The notes under the pieces were generated by a model. It saw only the letters and a program-made list of their open reading frames with translations. It was not told where the DNA came from and made no database searches. This document shows positions 54,018 to 63,107 of a DNA stretch of 64,000 bases, in pieces (position 1 is the stretch's first letter; the number at the start of each line of letters is the position of its first letter). Origin of the DNA: Flavobacterium limicola (GTDB lineage Bacteria > Bacteroidota > Bacteroidia > Flavobacteriales > Flavobacteriaceae); NCBI RefSeq assembly GCF_003634755.1, contig NZ_RBXA01000001.1, positions 558,001-622,000 on the forward strand, in the 5' to 3' direction. The position numbers and the translations under genes were made by a program.

Positions 54018-54881
54018 ATGGATACAAAAGACCTCTTAAAAAAAGTCCGAAAAATAGAAATCAAAACCCGAAGATTGAGCGATCACATCTTTTCGGGAGA
54101 GTATCATACTTCTTTCAAAGGACGAGGAATGACGTTCAGCGAAGTGCGTCAATACCAGTACGGAGATGATATTCGTGCGATTGATTGGAATGTAACCGCA
54201 CGTTACAACGAAGCGCACGTAAAGGTTTTTGAGGAAGAGCGCGAATTGACCATGATGTTAATGGTTGATATTTCGGGTTCAGAAAGTTTTGGTTCGAAAA
54301 ATCAATTTAAGAAAGACATTGTTACAGAAATTGCTGCAACGATGGCTTTTTCGGCAACTCAAAACAATGATAAAATAGGTTTGATTTTGTTTTCGGATGA
54401 AATCGAATTGTATATTCCTCCAAAAAAAGGAAGATCACACGTACTTCGAATCATTCGGGAATTAATAGAATTTCAGCCTAAAAGCCGTAAAACAGATATT
54501 GCTCAAGCCTTAAAATTTTTATCAGGAACTCAAAAAAAGAAAGCGATTGTGTTTGTGATTTCTGATTTCATGTCGGAAAATTACGAGCAAACTTTAAAAA
54601 TTGCTGCAAAAAAACACGATATAACGGGGATTCGCGTATATGACATTCGAGAAGAAAAAATGCCGGATTTAGGTATGGTTTCTATGCTTGACGCTGAAAC
54701 CGGAGCAGTCGAATTGATAAATACCGGTTCTAAAGCAGTGCGAATGAATTATGAAAAACAGTACCGCGACAAAGTCAATTATTTTAAAGAAACATTCAGT
54801 AAATCAGGTTCTGGTGTTGTAAACACTAGAGTTGATGAAAGTTATGTGACGAAATTATTAAGTTATTTCAAATCGAGATAA
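54018..54881 (+). CDS. DUF58 (VWA-related) protein of the Bat operon
   Basis: 287 residues, DUF58. The N-terminal FSGEYHTSFKGRGMTFSEVR then YQYGDDIRAIDWNVTAR is the DUF58 hallmark, followed by a VWA-like fold with MIDAS DISGSES (MLMVDISGSESFG). It is a partner of MoxR in most bacteria that have the pair. Co-transcribed with moxR and followed 17 bp later by a membrane protein gene. Confidence 0.93.
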   Translation: MDTKDLLKKVRKIEIKTRRLSDHIFSGEYHTSFKGRGMTFSEVRQYQYGDDIRAIDWNVTARYNEAHVKVFEEERELTMMLMVDISGSESFGSKNQFKKDIVTEIAATMAFSATQNNDKIGLILFSDEIELYIPPKKGRSHVLRIIRELIEFQPKSRKTDIAQALKFLSGTQKKKAIVFVISDFMSENYEQTLKIAAKKHDITGIRVYDIREEKMPDLGMVSMLDAETGAVELINTGSKAVRMNYEKQYRDKVNYFKETFSKSGSGVVNTRVDESYVTKLLSYFKSR

Positions 54882-54898
54882 GGGTTCAATAATAAAAG

Positions 54899-56530
54899 AT
54901 GAAAAAACAATTATACCTACTACTATTGCTGCTTTCGACTGCGGTTTTTGCACAACAAAAGCAAGTAGTCACAAGTATCGACACTACTAAAAATAAAATT
55001 GGTGCGGAATTTAAACTGTCCATAAAAACTACTGTTGATACTTCGTCTAAAGTCATTTTTCCAAAATTGAAAAACTTTGGCGCTTTAGAGGTGATTCAGT
55101 CGTATCCTATTGATACTGTCAAAATGGACGGCCGTTATGAATTAATCAAAAAATACGGTTTAACCCAATTTGATTCGGGTAGATACGTGGTTCCAAGTAT
55201 TAGGATTTTTATCAACAGCAAACCGTTTCTTACGGATTCGCTTTTGGTAGAAGTGGCAAATGTTCAAGTGGATACTTTGAAACAAAAAATGTTCGACATC
55301 AAGGATATTGCTCCAGCGGATAACCCAATTGGAGACTGGTGGAAATACCTGTTGATTATTGCTTTGATTGTAGGTATTGGAGCGTTTATTTATTGGTTCA
55401 TTAAAAAACGCCAAGAAAAGAAATTACAGGAAGAAATTTATAAAACTCCAATCGAGAAAGCGACTACTTTGCTGGATACTTTAGAGAAAAAGGAACTTTG
55501 GCAAAAAGGAGAAGTCAAAGCCTATTATAGTGAATTGACTGATATCGCAAGAAATTATATCGAAGAAGCAATTGAAATTCCGGCTATGGAAAGCACGACT
55601 TCGGAATTGATTCAGGGTCTTAGAGCAGCTTCTGTAAAAAAGAAAATGACGCTTTCGCAGGAAATAATTGAAAATTTGGAACGCGTTTTGAAACAAGCCG
55701 ATTTAGTGAAATTTGCCAAGTCAAAACCACTGGATTTCGAAATCACAGAAGACCGAAATAAGATTCAAAAAGCAATTCTGACATTAGACAATTCAATTCC
55801 TGTGGAAATTCCGGTAGAGGAAGACATGTTGTTGAATGAAGCGCAAAGACAAAAACAAATCCAAATTCAATTGCGCAAACAAAGGAACAAACGCATCGTT
55901 ACTGCGGTAGCTTCGGTTGTTTTTTTATTGGCAGCGACCACGACTTTTTTCATCGTTACTAAGGGGTTTGATTATGTAAAAGACAATATTATTGGTCATC
56001 CTACAAAAGAATTATTGGAAGGTGAATGGGTAAAAAGTGAGTACGGAAATCCTGGAATTATCATAGAAACACCAAAAGTGCTTAAGAGAGTAGATTTGAC
56101 AAAAACACTCCCTAAAAACGGAATGGCTTTGATCAAAGAAATGCAGTCTTTTGCTTACGGAAGTGTTTTGGACCGTTTTTATGTGATGGTTTCTACACTA
56201 AAATTCAAAGCAGAAACTCAAATTGATTTGGCAAAATCTATGGATGGTGCGCTGCAATCACTTGAAGCGCAAGGAGCTCAAAACATGATTGTAAAACAGG
56301 AAGATTTTGAAACCAATGAAGGAGTAAAAGGATTGAAAGCCTATGGAACTTTCTCTCAAATTGATAGCGACAATAAGACTACTGCAAAAATGTATTATGA
56401 AGCAATATTGTTCACCCAAGAAGGCGGATTGCAACAGATTTTAATTTTTCATGAAGAAGGAGATAAGTATGGCAACGAAATATCAGAACGCGTTTTAAAT
56501 GCTGTCGAATTAAAACAAGCAAGTAAATAA
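54899..56530 (+). CDS. Bat-operon membrane protein, DUF4381-like
   Basis: 543 residues. A signal peptide (to FAQ) is followed by a beta-sandwich region (about 25-135), a membrane helix (WWKYLLIIALIVGIGAFIYW), a cytoplasmic helical domain (about 165-300; KAYYSELTDIARNYIEEAI fits DUF4381-like), a second helix (IVTAVASVVFLLAATTTFFI), and a C-terminal alpha+beta domain (about 385-540). The C-terminal domain is not part of the usual DUF4381 proteins and I do not recognise it. It overlaps batA by one base (TAATG), so it is translated in step with it. Confidence 0.7.
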   Translation: MKKQLYLLLLLLSTAVFAQQKQVVTSIDTTKNKIGAEFKLSIKTTVDTSSKVIFPKLKNFGALEVIQSYPIDTVKMDGRYELIKKYGLTQFDSGRYVVPSIRIFINSKPFLTDSLLVEVANVQVDTLKQKMFDIKDIAPADNPIGDWWKYLLIIALIVGIGAFIYWFIKKRQEKKLQEEIYKTPIEKATTLLDTLEKKELWQKGEVKAYYSELTDIARNYIEEAIEIPAMESTTSELIQGLRAASVKKKMTLSQEIIENLERVLKQADLVKFAKSKPLDFEITEDRNKIQKAILTLDNSIPVEIPVEEDMLLNEAQRQKQIQIQLRKQRNKRIVTAVASVVFLLAATTTFFIVTKGFDYVKDNIIGHPTKELLEGEWVKSEYGNPGIIIETPKVLKRVDLTKTLPKNGMALIKEMQSFAYGSVLDRFYVMVSTLKFKAETQIDLAKSMDGALQSLEAQGAQNMIVKQEDFETNEGVKGLKAYGTFSQIDSDNKTTAKMYYEAILFTQEGGLQQILIFHEEGDKYGNEISERVLNAVELKQASK

Positions 56531-57531
56531 TGGACAAAATAACATTTTTAAACCCAGAATTTTTTTGGTTGTTTCTGCTGATTCCAGTTGTAATTGTCTG
56601 GTTCATGCGAAAAAAGAACCATCAATCAGCCACGTTAAAAATAAGCTCGTTAGAAGGATTTAAAGGAACAGGATCGTATTTGACCAAGTTAAAACCGATG
56701 TTGAATGTGCTTCGGGTTTTGGCTTTATGCTCTTTAATTGTAGCTATGGCAAGGCCAAGGACGGTCGATGTGAGTAATAAGACTAAAACAACGAAAGGGA
56801 TTGATATCGTCATGGCGATAGACGTTTCCGGGAGTATGCTGGCCAAAGATTTGAAACCGAACAGAATGGAAGCTCTGAAACGAGTAGCCGCTGATTTTGT
56901 TGAAGAACGACCGAATGACAGGATTGGACTTGTGGTTTATGCCTCTGAAGCGTACACAAAAACGCCGGTCACTAGTGATAAAGCCGTAATTCTGGATGCT
57001 ATCAACAGTATTAAATATGATAATGTTTTGCAGGACGGAACCGGAATAGGAATGGGATTAGCGACCGCTGTGAATAGATTGAAAGATAGTCAGGCAAAAA
57101 GTAAGGTGATTATTCTTTTGACTGATGGGGTGAATAATGCTGGATTTATCGAGCCTGAAACAGCATCGGATATTGCCAAACAATACGGAATCAAAGTGTA
57201 TACCGTCGGAATTGGAACTAATGGAATGGCCATGTTTCCTTATGCTATCGCGCCAAATGGAAAGTTTTTGTTCCAAATGATGAAAGTAGAAATTGACGAG
57301 CAGTTGATGAAAAATATTGCAAGAAAAACAGACGGTAAATATTTCAGAGCAACAAGCAACAGCAAATTAGCGGAGATTTATGCTTCCATCAATAAACTGG
57401 AAACCACTGAAATCGAAGAATTAAAATTCTATGATTACGATGAAAAATTCAGACCTTTTATATGGTTCGCCGGTTTTTTATTATTGCTGGAAGTAGGATT
57501 AAGGAATACGGTTTTTAAAAGCTTTATATAA
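56530..57531 (+). CDS. batA: BatA, VWA-domain membrane protein
   Basis: 333 residues. N-terminal membrane helix (FWLFLLIPVVIVWFM), a second around LRVLALCSLIVAMARP, then a VWA domain with complete MIDAS DVSGSM (AIDVSGSMLAKDLKPNR), Thr in TPVTSD and DGVNN, and a C-terminal helix (WFAGFLLLLEVGL). The VWA domain lies in the periplasm between the helices. Bat (Bacteroides aerotolerance) proteins are linked to oxidative and envelope stress. Followed by batB after a repeat-like junction. Confidence 0.93.
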   Translation: MDKITFLNPEFFWLFLLIPVVIVWFMRKKNHQSATLKISSLEGFKGTGSYLTKLKPMLNVLRVLALCSLIVAMARPRTVDVSNKTKTTKGIDIVMAIDVSGSMLAKDLKPNRMEALKRVAADFVEERPNDRIGLVVYASEAYTKTPVTSDKAVILDAINSIKYDNVLQDGTGIGMGLATAVNRLKDSQAKSKVIILLTDGVNNAGFIEPETASDIAKQYGIKVYTVGIGTNGMAMFPYAIAPNGKFLFQMMKVEIDEQLMKNIARKTDGKYFRATSNSKLAEIYASINKLETTEIEELKFYDYDEKFRPFIWFAGFLLLLEVGLRNTVFKSFI

Positions 57532-57532
57532 T

Positions 57533-57576
57533 GACAGTCGCAAACTGAAAACTGTAACTGAAAACTGCGACTAAAA
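57533..57576. repeat. AGTCGCA-family palindrome between batA and batB
   Basis: CAGTCGCAAACTGAAAACTG is followed by TAACTGAAAACTGCGACT: AGTCGCA and TGCGACT are inverse ends of a loosely palindromic, word-like linker filling the junction. Confidence 0.65.
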
Positions 57577-57584
57577 TTAAAAAA

Positions 57585-58616
57585 ATGGAATTAGACGAAA
57601 AAAAATATTTATATCTTCTCTTTATACTGCCTTTGGTGGTGTTGGTTTTTCTGTTCAATTTATATTGGAAAAGAAAAAAACAACGCGAGTTTGGCGATTT
57701 AGAAATGGTGAAAAAACTGAGTCCGGAAAGTTCAGTTTTTAAACCCGTTTTGAAAGTATCAGTTTTGATTTTGGCTTTACTTGGACTCATTCTTGGTTTG
57801 GTAAATCCAAAGATTGGAACCAAAATGGAAACCGTAAAACGAGAAGGAATCGACATTGTTTTTGCTATTGATGTCTCCAAAAGTATGCTGGCCGAAGACG
57901 TAGCGCCAAACCGATTGGATAAAAGCAAGCAAATTGTTTCGCAAATTATCAATCAGTTAGGTAGTGACAGAATAGGAATTGTGGCCTATGCAGGAAGTGC
58001 TTTCCCAGTATTGCCGATTACTACGGATTATAGTGTTGCAAAAATGTTTCTGCAAAGCATGAATACTGATATGGTTTCCTCCGTAGGAACATCATTCAAC
58101 GAGGCTATCAAATTATCGTCAACGTATTTTGATGATAAAAAAACGAGTAAGCTATTGATTATGATTTCGGATGGTGAAGACCATAATGAAGGTGCTGATG
58201 AAGCCGCCGAAGAAGCGAATAAACTTGGAATTAAAATTATTACAATTGGTGTTGGAACTGAAAAAGGAGGTACGATTCCATTAAAAAGAAATGGAATTAT
58301 CGAAGGTTTCAAGAAAGACAATAACAACGAAGTAGTTATAACAAAATTGGTTCCAGAAAGTCTGACAGCCATTGCAAAAGCCACAAAAGGAGGTTATGTA
58401 AATGGTAATAACACCAAAGAAGTTTTGGAATATGTTAAGAATGCTTTGAATAATATTCAAAAAACAGAGTTTGAGGCTACCGAAATGGCAGATTTTCAAT
58501 CGCAATTTCAATGGTTCTTGGGTTTTGCCTTTTTGCTATTATTTGTTGATGTATTTCTATTGGAAAGAAAAACGAGTTGGGTTAAAAAGTTGGATTTATT
58601 TAACGAGAATAAATAA
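57585..58616 (+). CDS. batB: BatB, VWA-domain membrane protein
   Basis: 343 residues. Same plan as BatA: N-terminal helix (YLYLLFILPLVVLVFLFNLYW), second helix (VSVLILALLGLILGLV), and VWA with MIDAS written DVSKSM (AIDVSKSMLAEDVAPNR), in which Lys replaces the usual second Gly, followed by TTDYS and SDGEDH. The C-terminal helix is WFLGFAFLLLFVDVF. A natural paralogue of BatA, with which it probably forms a periplasmic complex. Confidence 0.93.
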   Translation: MELDEKKYLYLLFILPLVVLVFLFNLYWKRKKQREFGDLEMVKKLSPESSVFKPVLKVSVLILALLGLILGLVNPKIGTKMETVKREGIDIVFAIDVSKSMLAEDVAPNRLDKSKQIVSQIINQLGSDRIGIVAYAGSAFPVLPITTDYSVAKMFLQSMNTDMVSSVGTSFNEAIKLSSTYFDDKKTSKLLIMISDGEDHNEGADEAAEEANKLGIKIITIGVGTEKGGTIPLKRNGIIEGFKKDNNNEVVITKLVPESLTAIAKATKGGYVNGNNTKEVLEYVKNALNNIQKTEFEATEMADFQSQFQWFLGFAFLLLFVDVFLLERKTSWVKKLDLFNENK

Positions 58617-58663
58617 TTATTTCTAAAAGGTTTCAAAGCCTTCTGGATTTATAGATACAATAA

Positions 58664-59431
58664 ATGAAAAGATTTAAAATTATCATAATTGCCTTTTTAA
58701 TCGTTGCTTTCTCCGGGACAGCCGGATTGCATGCGCAACAAAAAGATCGAATTTTGCCCAAAGCAAACCAAGATTATGCAGACAACAAATTTGTAGATGC
58801 GGAGGCTAATTACCGAATTTCGGATTCGAAATTTCCTAATAAAGCAACTGCGCCTTTTAATCTTGGAAATAGTATTTACAAGCAAAAACAATCTTCCGAA
58901 GCGAAGTTTGCTTATGCAAAAGCGTTAAAAAATTCGAAAACAAGACCTCAGAAACACCGTGCTTTTCATAATCTTGGGAATGTATTCATGAATGAAAAAG
59001 ATTACACACAAGCAGTAGAAGCGTATAAAAATGCCTTGCGTAATGATCCAACTGATGAAGAAACCCGTTATAATTATGCTTTGGCCAAAAAAATGCTGAA
59101 AGACAATCCGTCAAAGGACGATAAGAAAAAAGACGAGAAGAAAGATCAGGAAAAGAAAGACGATAAAAAGGACGACAAGAAAGACGGCGAAAAAGACAAA
59201 AAGGACGATAAAGAAAAAGATAAAAAAGACGATAAAGGCGATCAGGACAAACAAAACAAAGATCCAAAACCAAAAGACAAAGGAGAGCCAAAACCTGCTC
59301 CTGGAGGAATCTCTAAGGAACGATTAGAAAATCTTTTAGATGCCGTAAATAAAGAAGAAAAGAAGATTCAGGACAAAGTGAATGCCCAAAAAGTAAAAGG
59401 AAAACCAGTTAAAACGGAGAAGGATTGGTAA
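58664..59431 (+). CDS. batC: BatC, TPR protein with Lys/Asp-rich tail
   Basis: 255 residues: signal peptide (to GLHAQ), a TPR block (about 30-145; APFNLGNSIYKQKQ, HRAFHNLGNVFMNEKDYTQA, VEAYKNALRNDPTDEETRYN), then a low-complexity stretch of Lys, Asp and Glu (about 150-210, for example KKDEKKDQEKKDDKKDD) and a helical end (SKERLENLLDAVNKEEKKIQ). TPR repeats mediate contact with BatA/B. The charged tail is repeat-like and may vary in length between strains. Ends just before the batD start. Confidence 0.9.
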   Translation: MKRFKIIIIAFLIVAFSGTAGLHAQQKDRILPKANQDYADNKFVDAEANYRISDSKFPNKATAPFNLGNSIYKQKQSSEAKFAYAKALKNSKTRPQKHRAFHNLGNVFMNEKDYTQAVEAYKNALRNDPTDEETRYNYALAKKMLKDNPSKDDKKKDEKKDQEKKDDKKDDKKDGEKDKKDDKEKDKKDDKGDQDKQNKDPKPKDKGEPKPAPGGISKERLENLLDAVNKEEKKIQDKVNAQKVKGKPVKTEKDW

Positions 59432-59451
59432 TTCAATTAGAGAGTTTGAAA

Positions 59452-61197
59452 ATGAAAAAATATATAGCGGCGATTGTTTTATTGGTATGCAGCACACTCA
59501 GCGCTCAGGTTCAGTTTGAGGCCAGAGTGAGCAAAACTACGCTGGGCTTGAATGAAAGACTGCGTATTGATTTTATGATGAATGTAGATGGCGATAATTT
59601 TGTTCAGCCGTCTTTTGATGGTTTCCGAATTATAGCCGGACCAAGTCAGCAAGTGAGTCAATCCTGGGTAAACGGAAGAAGTTCTTTTGAAAAAGCATAT
59701 TCTTATTTTCTGACACCCAATCAAAAAGGGACATTCATAATCAAGCCGGCGGCTATTGAGTACAACGGTCAAATTTATAAAACGGCACCAATCAAGATTA
59801 TTGTGACTGCCGCCACGGAACAGCCAAGAGACCCAAACGATACTCAAATGTCTGTGGATGAAAACCTATACCTGGTTGCTGATGTTTCTAAAACAAATCC
59901 ATACATCAACGAACCCATTACAGTTGTTTATAAATTATATTTTGGTAACATTGGAATTTCAAACCTTGGAGAATCAAGTAAGCCTAAGTACAATGATTTT
60001 TGGAGCCAAAATATCGAGATCAAACAACCTGTGGCCGAAGAAGGAATTTTCAAGGGCCAGAATTTCAGGTTTATTGTACTTAAAAAAGTAGTGCTGTATC
60101 CGCAAAAATCGGGCAGACTTAAAATTGAGCCATTGTCATTATCGGTAGATGTGCAATTACCAACCAATCGTAGGGATATGTTTGGTCGTATGATGCTTAC
60201 AGAAACCACTAAACGTGTTTCGGCTGGAGCCAAAACCATCAACGTTAAGCCATTACCCGAGGCAGGAAAACCAGATGATTTCAGCGGTGCGGTTGGAGAT
60301 TTTGATTTTAAAGTTACTCCATCAAAGACTAATTTGAAACATGGAGAGAGCCTTGATTTGGTTGTAAGCGTATCCGGAAAAGGAAATTTGAAACTATTCA
60401 GTTTGCCAAAACCAGTAGTGCCAAATGCACTGGAAATGTACGATGCCGTTCACAGCGAAGATATCAGTACACCACTTTCTGGAATGGCTGGAAAATCGTC
60501 GGACAGTTATGCAATAATTCCGCAATACAGAGGAAATTATCCGGTCAAGCCAATGCAGTTTTCTTATTTTGATTTGAGTTCCGGAACCTATAAAACGTTG
60601 CGTTCTCCGCAGATTATGATTAATGTTTTGGATGGTCCTACACCAGCTGATTCAACAGCGACAGGCGGAAATAAGAATAAAATTGCAGCGGTAGAGGAAT
60701 TTAAGAATATCAAGTCAAAAACCAATCTTGTTACCATTGACAAACAGGATTTCTTTGGGTCGAATTTGTTTATTGGATTGTTATTGCTTCCTTTTTTATT
60801 GGTACCAATAATTGTGTTATTCAAAAAGAAGAAAGAAGCTATGGATGGTGATATTTCCGGAAACAGAATCCGAATGAATAACAAATTGGCCAAGAAATAT
60901 TTATCAGAAGCGAAGAAACAAATCAATAACAAAGAACTGTTTTACATTGCTCTGGAAAAAGCGATGCATAATTTCCTCAAAGCGAAATTACACATTGAAA
61001 CTTCAGAAATGAGTAAGAATAATATTCAGGAATTATTGTTGTCCCGAAATGCAAAACCAGAAGCTGTAAATGATTTTATTGCGCTTACTGAAAATTGTGA
61101 AGTGGCTCGTTATGCACCTTCGTCAAGTGTTACGATACAACAGGATTTTGATAAAGCGGTATTTATAATCTCTGAATTAGAAAAACAAATTGCTTAA
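59452..61197 (+). CDS. batD: BatD family protein
   Basis: 581 residues from ATG 59452; an upstream TTG at 59425 overlaps batC and is less likely, since the ATG precedes the signal peptide (MKKYIAAIVLLVCSTLSAQ). The periplasmic part is several Ig-like beta-sandwich domains (for example FEARVSKTTLGLNERLRIDF, PYINEPITVVYKLYF, FDFKVTPSKTNLKHGESLDL), then a membrane helix (LFIGLLLLPFLLVPIIVLF) and a cytoplasmic helical region (AKKYLSEAKKQINNKELFYI). It probably scaffolds BatA/B/C in the periplasm. Confidence 0.92.
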   Translation: MKKYIAAIVLLVCSTLSAQVQFEARVSKTTLGLNERLRIDFMMNVDGDNFVQPSFDGFRIIAGPSQQVSQSWVNGRSSFEKAYSYFLTPNQKGTFIIKPAAIEYNGQIYKTAPIKIIVTAATEQPRDPNDTQMSVDENLYLVADVSKTNPYINEPITVVYKLYFGNIGISNLGESSKPKYNDFWSQNIEIKQPVAEEGIFKGQNFRFIVLKKVVLYPQKSGRLKIEPLSLSVDVQLPTNRRDMFGRMMLTETTKRVSAGAKTINVKPLPEAGKPDDFSGAVGDFDFKVTPSKTNLKHGESLDLVVSVSGKGNLKLFSLPKPVVPNALEMYDAVHSEDISTPLSGMAGKSSDSYAIIPQYRGNYPVKPMQFSYFDLSSGTYKTLRSPQIMINVLDGPTPADSTATGGNKNKIAAVEEFKNIKSKTNLVTIDKQDFFGSNLFIGLLLLPFLLVPIIVLFKKKKEAMDGDISGNRIRMNNKLAKKYLSEAKKQINNKELFYIALEKAMHNFLKAKLHIETSEMSKNNIQELLLSRNAKPEAVNDFIALTENCEVARYAPSSSVTIQQDFDKAVFIISELEKQIA

Positions 61198-61221
61198 TAA
61201 AATTAATTTTTGAGTAAATAG

Positions 61222-61250
61222 ACTTTGCGCCTTTGTGACTTCATCGCAAA
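61222..61250. repeat. CTTTGCGCCTTTGTGAC-type word between batD and batE
   Basis: A non-coding G/C/T-patterned word in the 65-bp junction. I recall the phrase 'CTT-GCG-CTTTG-GAC' as widespread in Flavobacteriia intergenic DNA. Confidence 0.4.
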
Positions 61251-61262
61251 AAAAACATAATA

Positions 61263-62006
61263 ATGAAAAACATACTATACATATTATTACTTTCAACTCA
61301 GATTTTCTTTGCCCAAAACGGTTTCGAAAAAGGGAATGCCTACTATGCAAAAGGAAAGTATACTGAAGCTGTGGCAGCTTATGAAAGTGTTTTAAAAGAC
61401 AATAATCAGTCCTCGGAATTGTATTTTAATTTAGGAAATGCGTATTATAAATTGAATGAGGTAGCGCCTTCGATTTACTATTATGAAAAAGCATTGGTGC
61501 TAAATCCAAACGATAAGGAAAGCATAAACAACCTGAAATTCGCTCAAAAAAGAACTATTGATGAGATTAAAGTAATTCCAAAAGTAGGTTTTGGAAAGTT
61601 ACTTCGGGATTTTACCGGAATTTATAATTACAATACTTGGGGATGGATTTCTGTAGGACTGGCGACATTTTTTTTATTGTTTTTTATCGGGTATTATTTT
61701 TCACAAAGAACACTTTCTAAACGTATTTTCTTCTTTGGAATGTTTGCAGTATTTATTTTGATGGTCATTACTTTATCTGCTGCAATGATGGAGAAAAGTC
61801 ATTTTGATACTGAAAAACCAGCCATAATTTTTGCCGAAAGAACGAATATGAAGTCGGAACCCAGAGATAGTGGTAAGCCATTATTAGTATTGCATGAAGG
61901 AACAAAAGTGTTTGTTTTTGAAACCATTGGAAAATGGAAAAAAATACAACTGACTGATGGAACCGAAGGCTGGATTGAAACTAGTGCGATTAAGGAAGTG
62001 AAATAA
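61263..62006 (+). CDS. batE: BatE, TPR and SH3-like membrane protein
   Basis: 247 residues. Signal peptide (to FAQ), TPR region (about 20-100; GNAYYAKGKYTEAVAAYESV, YFNLGNAYYKLNEVAPSIYY), two membrane helices (WISVGLATFFLLFFIGYYF and IFFFGMFAVFILMVITLSA), and a C-terminal bacterial SH3 domain (about 185-245; NMKSEPRDSGKPLLVLHEGT then WIETSAIKEV). It closes the Bat operon; a short palindrome separates it from the convergent cvpA gene. Confidence 0.93.
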   Translation: MKNILYILLLSTQIFFAQNGFEKGNAYYAKGKYTEAVAAYESVLKDNNQSSELYFNLGNAYYKLNEVAPSIYYYEKALVLNPNDKESINNLKFAQKRTIDEIKVIPKVGFGKLLRDFTGIYNYNTWGWISVGLATFFLLFFIGYYFSQRTLSKRIFFFGMFAVFILMVITLSAAMMEKSHFDTEKPAIIFAERTNMKSEPRDSGKPLLVLHEGTKVFVFETIGKWKKIQLTDGTEGWIETSAIKEVK

Positions 62007-62007
62007 T

Positions 62008-62026
62008 AATATTCACTGTGAATATT
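62008..62026. terminator. Short palindrome between convergent batE and cvpA
   Basis: AATATTCAC-T-GTGAATATT, a 19-base near-perfect palindrome covering the 22-bp gap. Weak as a terminator because it has almost no loop or T run. Confidence 0.4.
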
Positions 62027-62028
62027 GC

Positions 62029-62532
62029 TTACTTTTTCTTCAAACTACTGTACCATTCCTTTAGTGACGGATACATATATCCCGCTGTTTTTTGGATTGG
62101 ATTGTAAAAAAGTGAATTGTCTAAAGTTTCTTTTTTGGCTAAAATATGATTGTAATTTATTTTTTCGAAAACCGCAAAGACAATACTGATAATCAAAATT
62201 GTTTTGAGCACTCGGAAAAAACCGCCGCCCAATTTATTCAACCAGCCTAAAAAAGCAAAATCGGCAATTCCTGTGAGGAACTTTCCTAAAATTGTGACTA
62301 CCACAACCACAGCGATAAACGTCAGTATAAAGGCAACAACCTGGATTGTATTGGGATTCCACTTCACATATCCTACTAAAATATCCCGCATAAAGGAAGA
62401 AAATTTGACAGCAAAATAAATTCCAGCCAATAGCGAAACCAACGAAGCTAGTTCGACAAAAAGACCATTTCTGATTCCTTTATAAAAAGCGAAAGCGAGT
62501 AGTACACCCAAAATAATATCTAAAAACCCCAT
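62029..62532 (-). CDS. CvpA family membrane protein
   Basis: 167 residues, four hydrophobic helices: IILGVLLAFAFYKGIRNGL, LASLVSLLAGIYFAVKFS, VVAFILTFIAVVVVVTILG and FLGWLNKLGGGFFRVLKTIL. This is the CvpA arrangement with the GxxNG-like FYKGIRNGL start. CvpA is needed for colicin V production and envelope integrity in E. coli; its molecular role is unsettled. Confidence 0.9.
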   Translation of the reverse strand: MGFLDIILGVLLAFAFYKGIRNGLFVELASLVSLLAGIYFAVKFSSFMRDILVGYVKWNPNTIQVVAFILTFIAVVVVVTILGKFLTGIADFAFLGWLNKLGGGFFRVLKTILIISIVFAVFEKINYNHILAKKETLDNSLFYNPIQKTAGYMYPSLKEWYSSLKKK

Positions 62533-62640
62533 AACGCTTAATTAAGAAAATTATATCCGCAAATATAAAAGAATTGTTCTTTACCATTGTCAGTTTTCAA
62601 GTTCTTATCTTTGCCAAAATAATTTTATGAGCGCGGATTT

Positions 62641-62669
62641 CATAATTCATAATTCATAATTCATAATTC
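62641..62669. repeat. CATAATT heptamer tandem array
   Basis: Four CATAATT units in a row plus a C, ending 6 bases before the next start codon. Copy number of such arrays can vary by slippage. Confidence 0.85.
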
Positions 62670-62675
62670 AAAAAA

Positions 62676-63032
62676 ATGTCAAGAGACACACAACTTAAAG
62701 AACGCTGGGAACAGCTTGTCAATATACTTTCCAATCAATTTTCGCAAGGTGAAGATTTAGATTTAGACGCCATAATTTATTTAATTGGTGTTCAGGAACT
62801 CGGAAAAGTACACAGAGAGTTTAAAAAAGACGAAAAATTAAACCTGATGCACATCGCAATATGTCGTTTATTAGAACCGTATGGTTTTTATGAATTCGAA
62901 TTTTTTGATGAAGACGGATGGCCACATTACAAAGTAAAAGAGGAATTACCACCGCTAAAAGCTGGAGAACAATCGGTTTTGATGAAAGAAGCCATTGTAA
63001 ATTATTTCTTGGAAAGAGAAGTAATAGAATAG
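62676..63032 (+). CDS. Conserved Bacteroidota protein of unknown function
   Basis: 118-residue soluble, acidic protein. I recognise no named family. Visible blocks are WEQLVNILSNQFSQGEDLDL, AIIYLIGVQELGKVHREFKK, CRLLEPYGFYEFEFFDEDGW and MKEAIVNYFLERE, suggesting an alpha-helical domain with an aromatic-rich strand region. It sits between cvpA and pheS, behind a slippage-prone heptamer array close to the start codon, so translation level could vary with array length. Confidence 0.65.
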   Translation: MSRDTQLKERWEQLVNILSNQFSQGEDLDLDAIIYLIGVQELGKVHREFKKDEKLNLMHIAICRLLEPYGFYEFEFFDEDGWPHYKVKEELPPLKAGEQSVLMKEAIVNYFLEREVIE

Positions 63033-63070
63033 CTAATTTAAGTAACATCTTTAGTTTTAAATGTAATGCA

Positions 63071-63107
63071 ACAAACTTGAAACTTTAAACTTGAAACTTG
63101 GAACAAA
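63071..63107. repeat. TTTAAA-family half element upstream of pheS
   Basis: ACAAACTTGAAACTTTAAAC followed by TTGAAACTTGGAACAAA: one arm type of the palindromes at the suf and moxR junctions. It supplies the -33 TTG of the pheS promoter. Confidence 0.55.

Noticed and set aside
58986..59291. Minus-strand frame of 101 codons rich in Leu, Phe and Cys
   Set aside because: It is the antisense of the Lys/Asp-rich tail of BatC; composition is fully explained by that.
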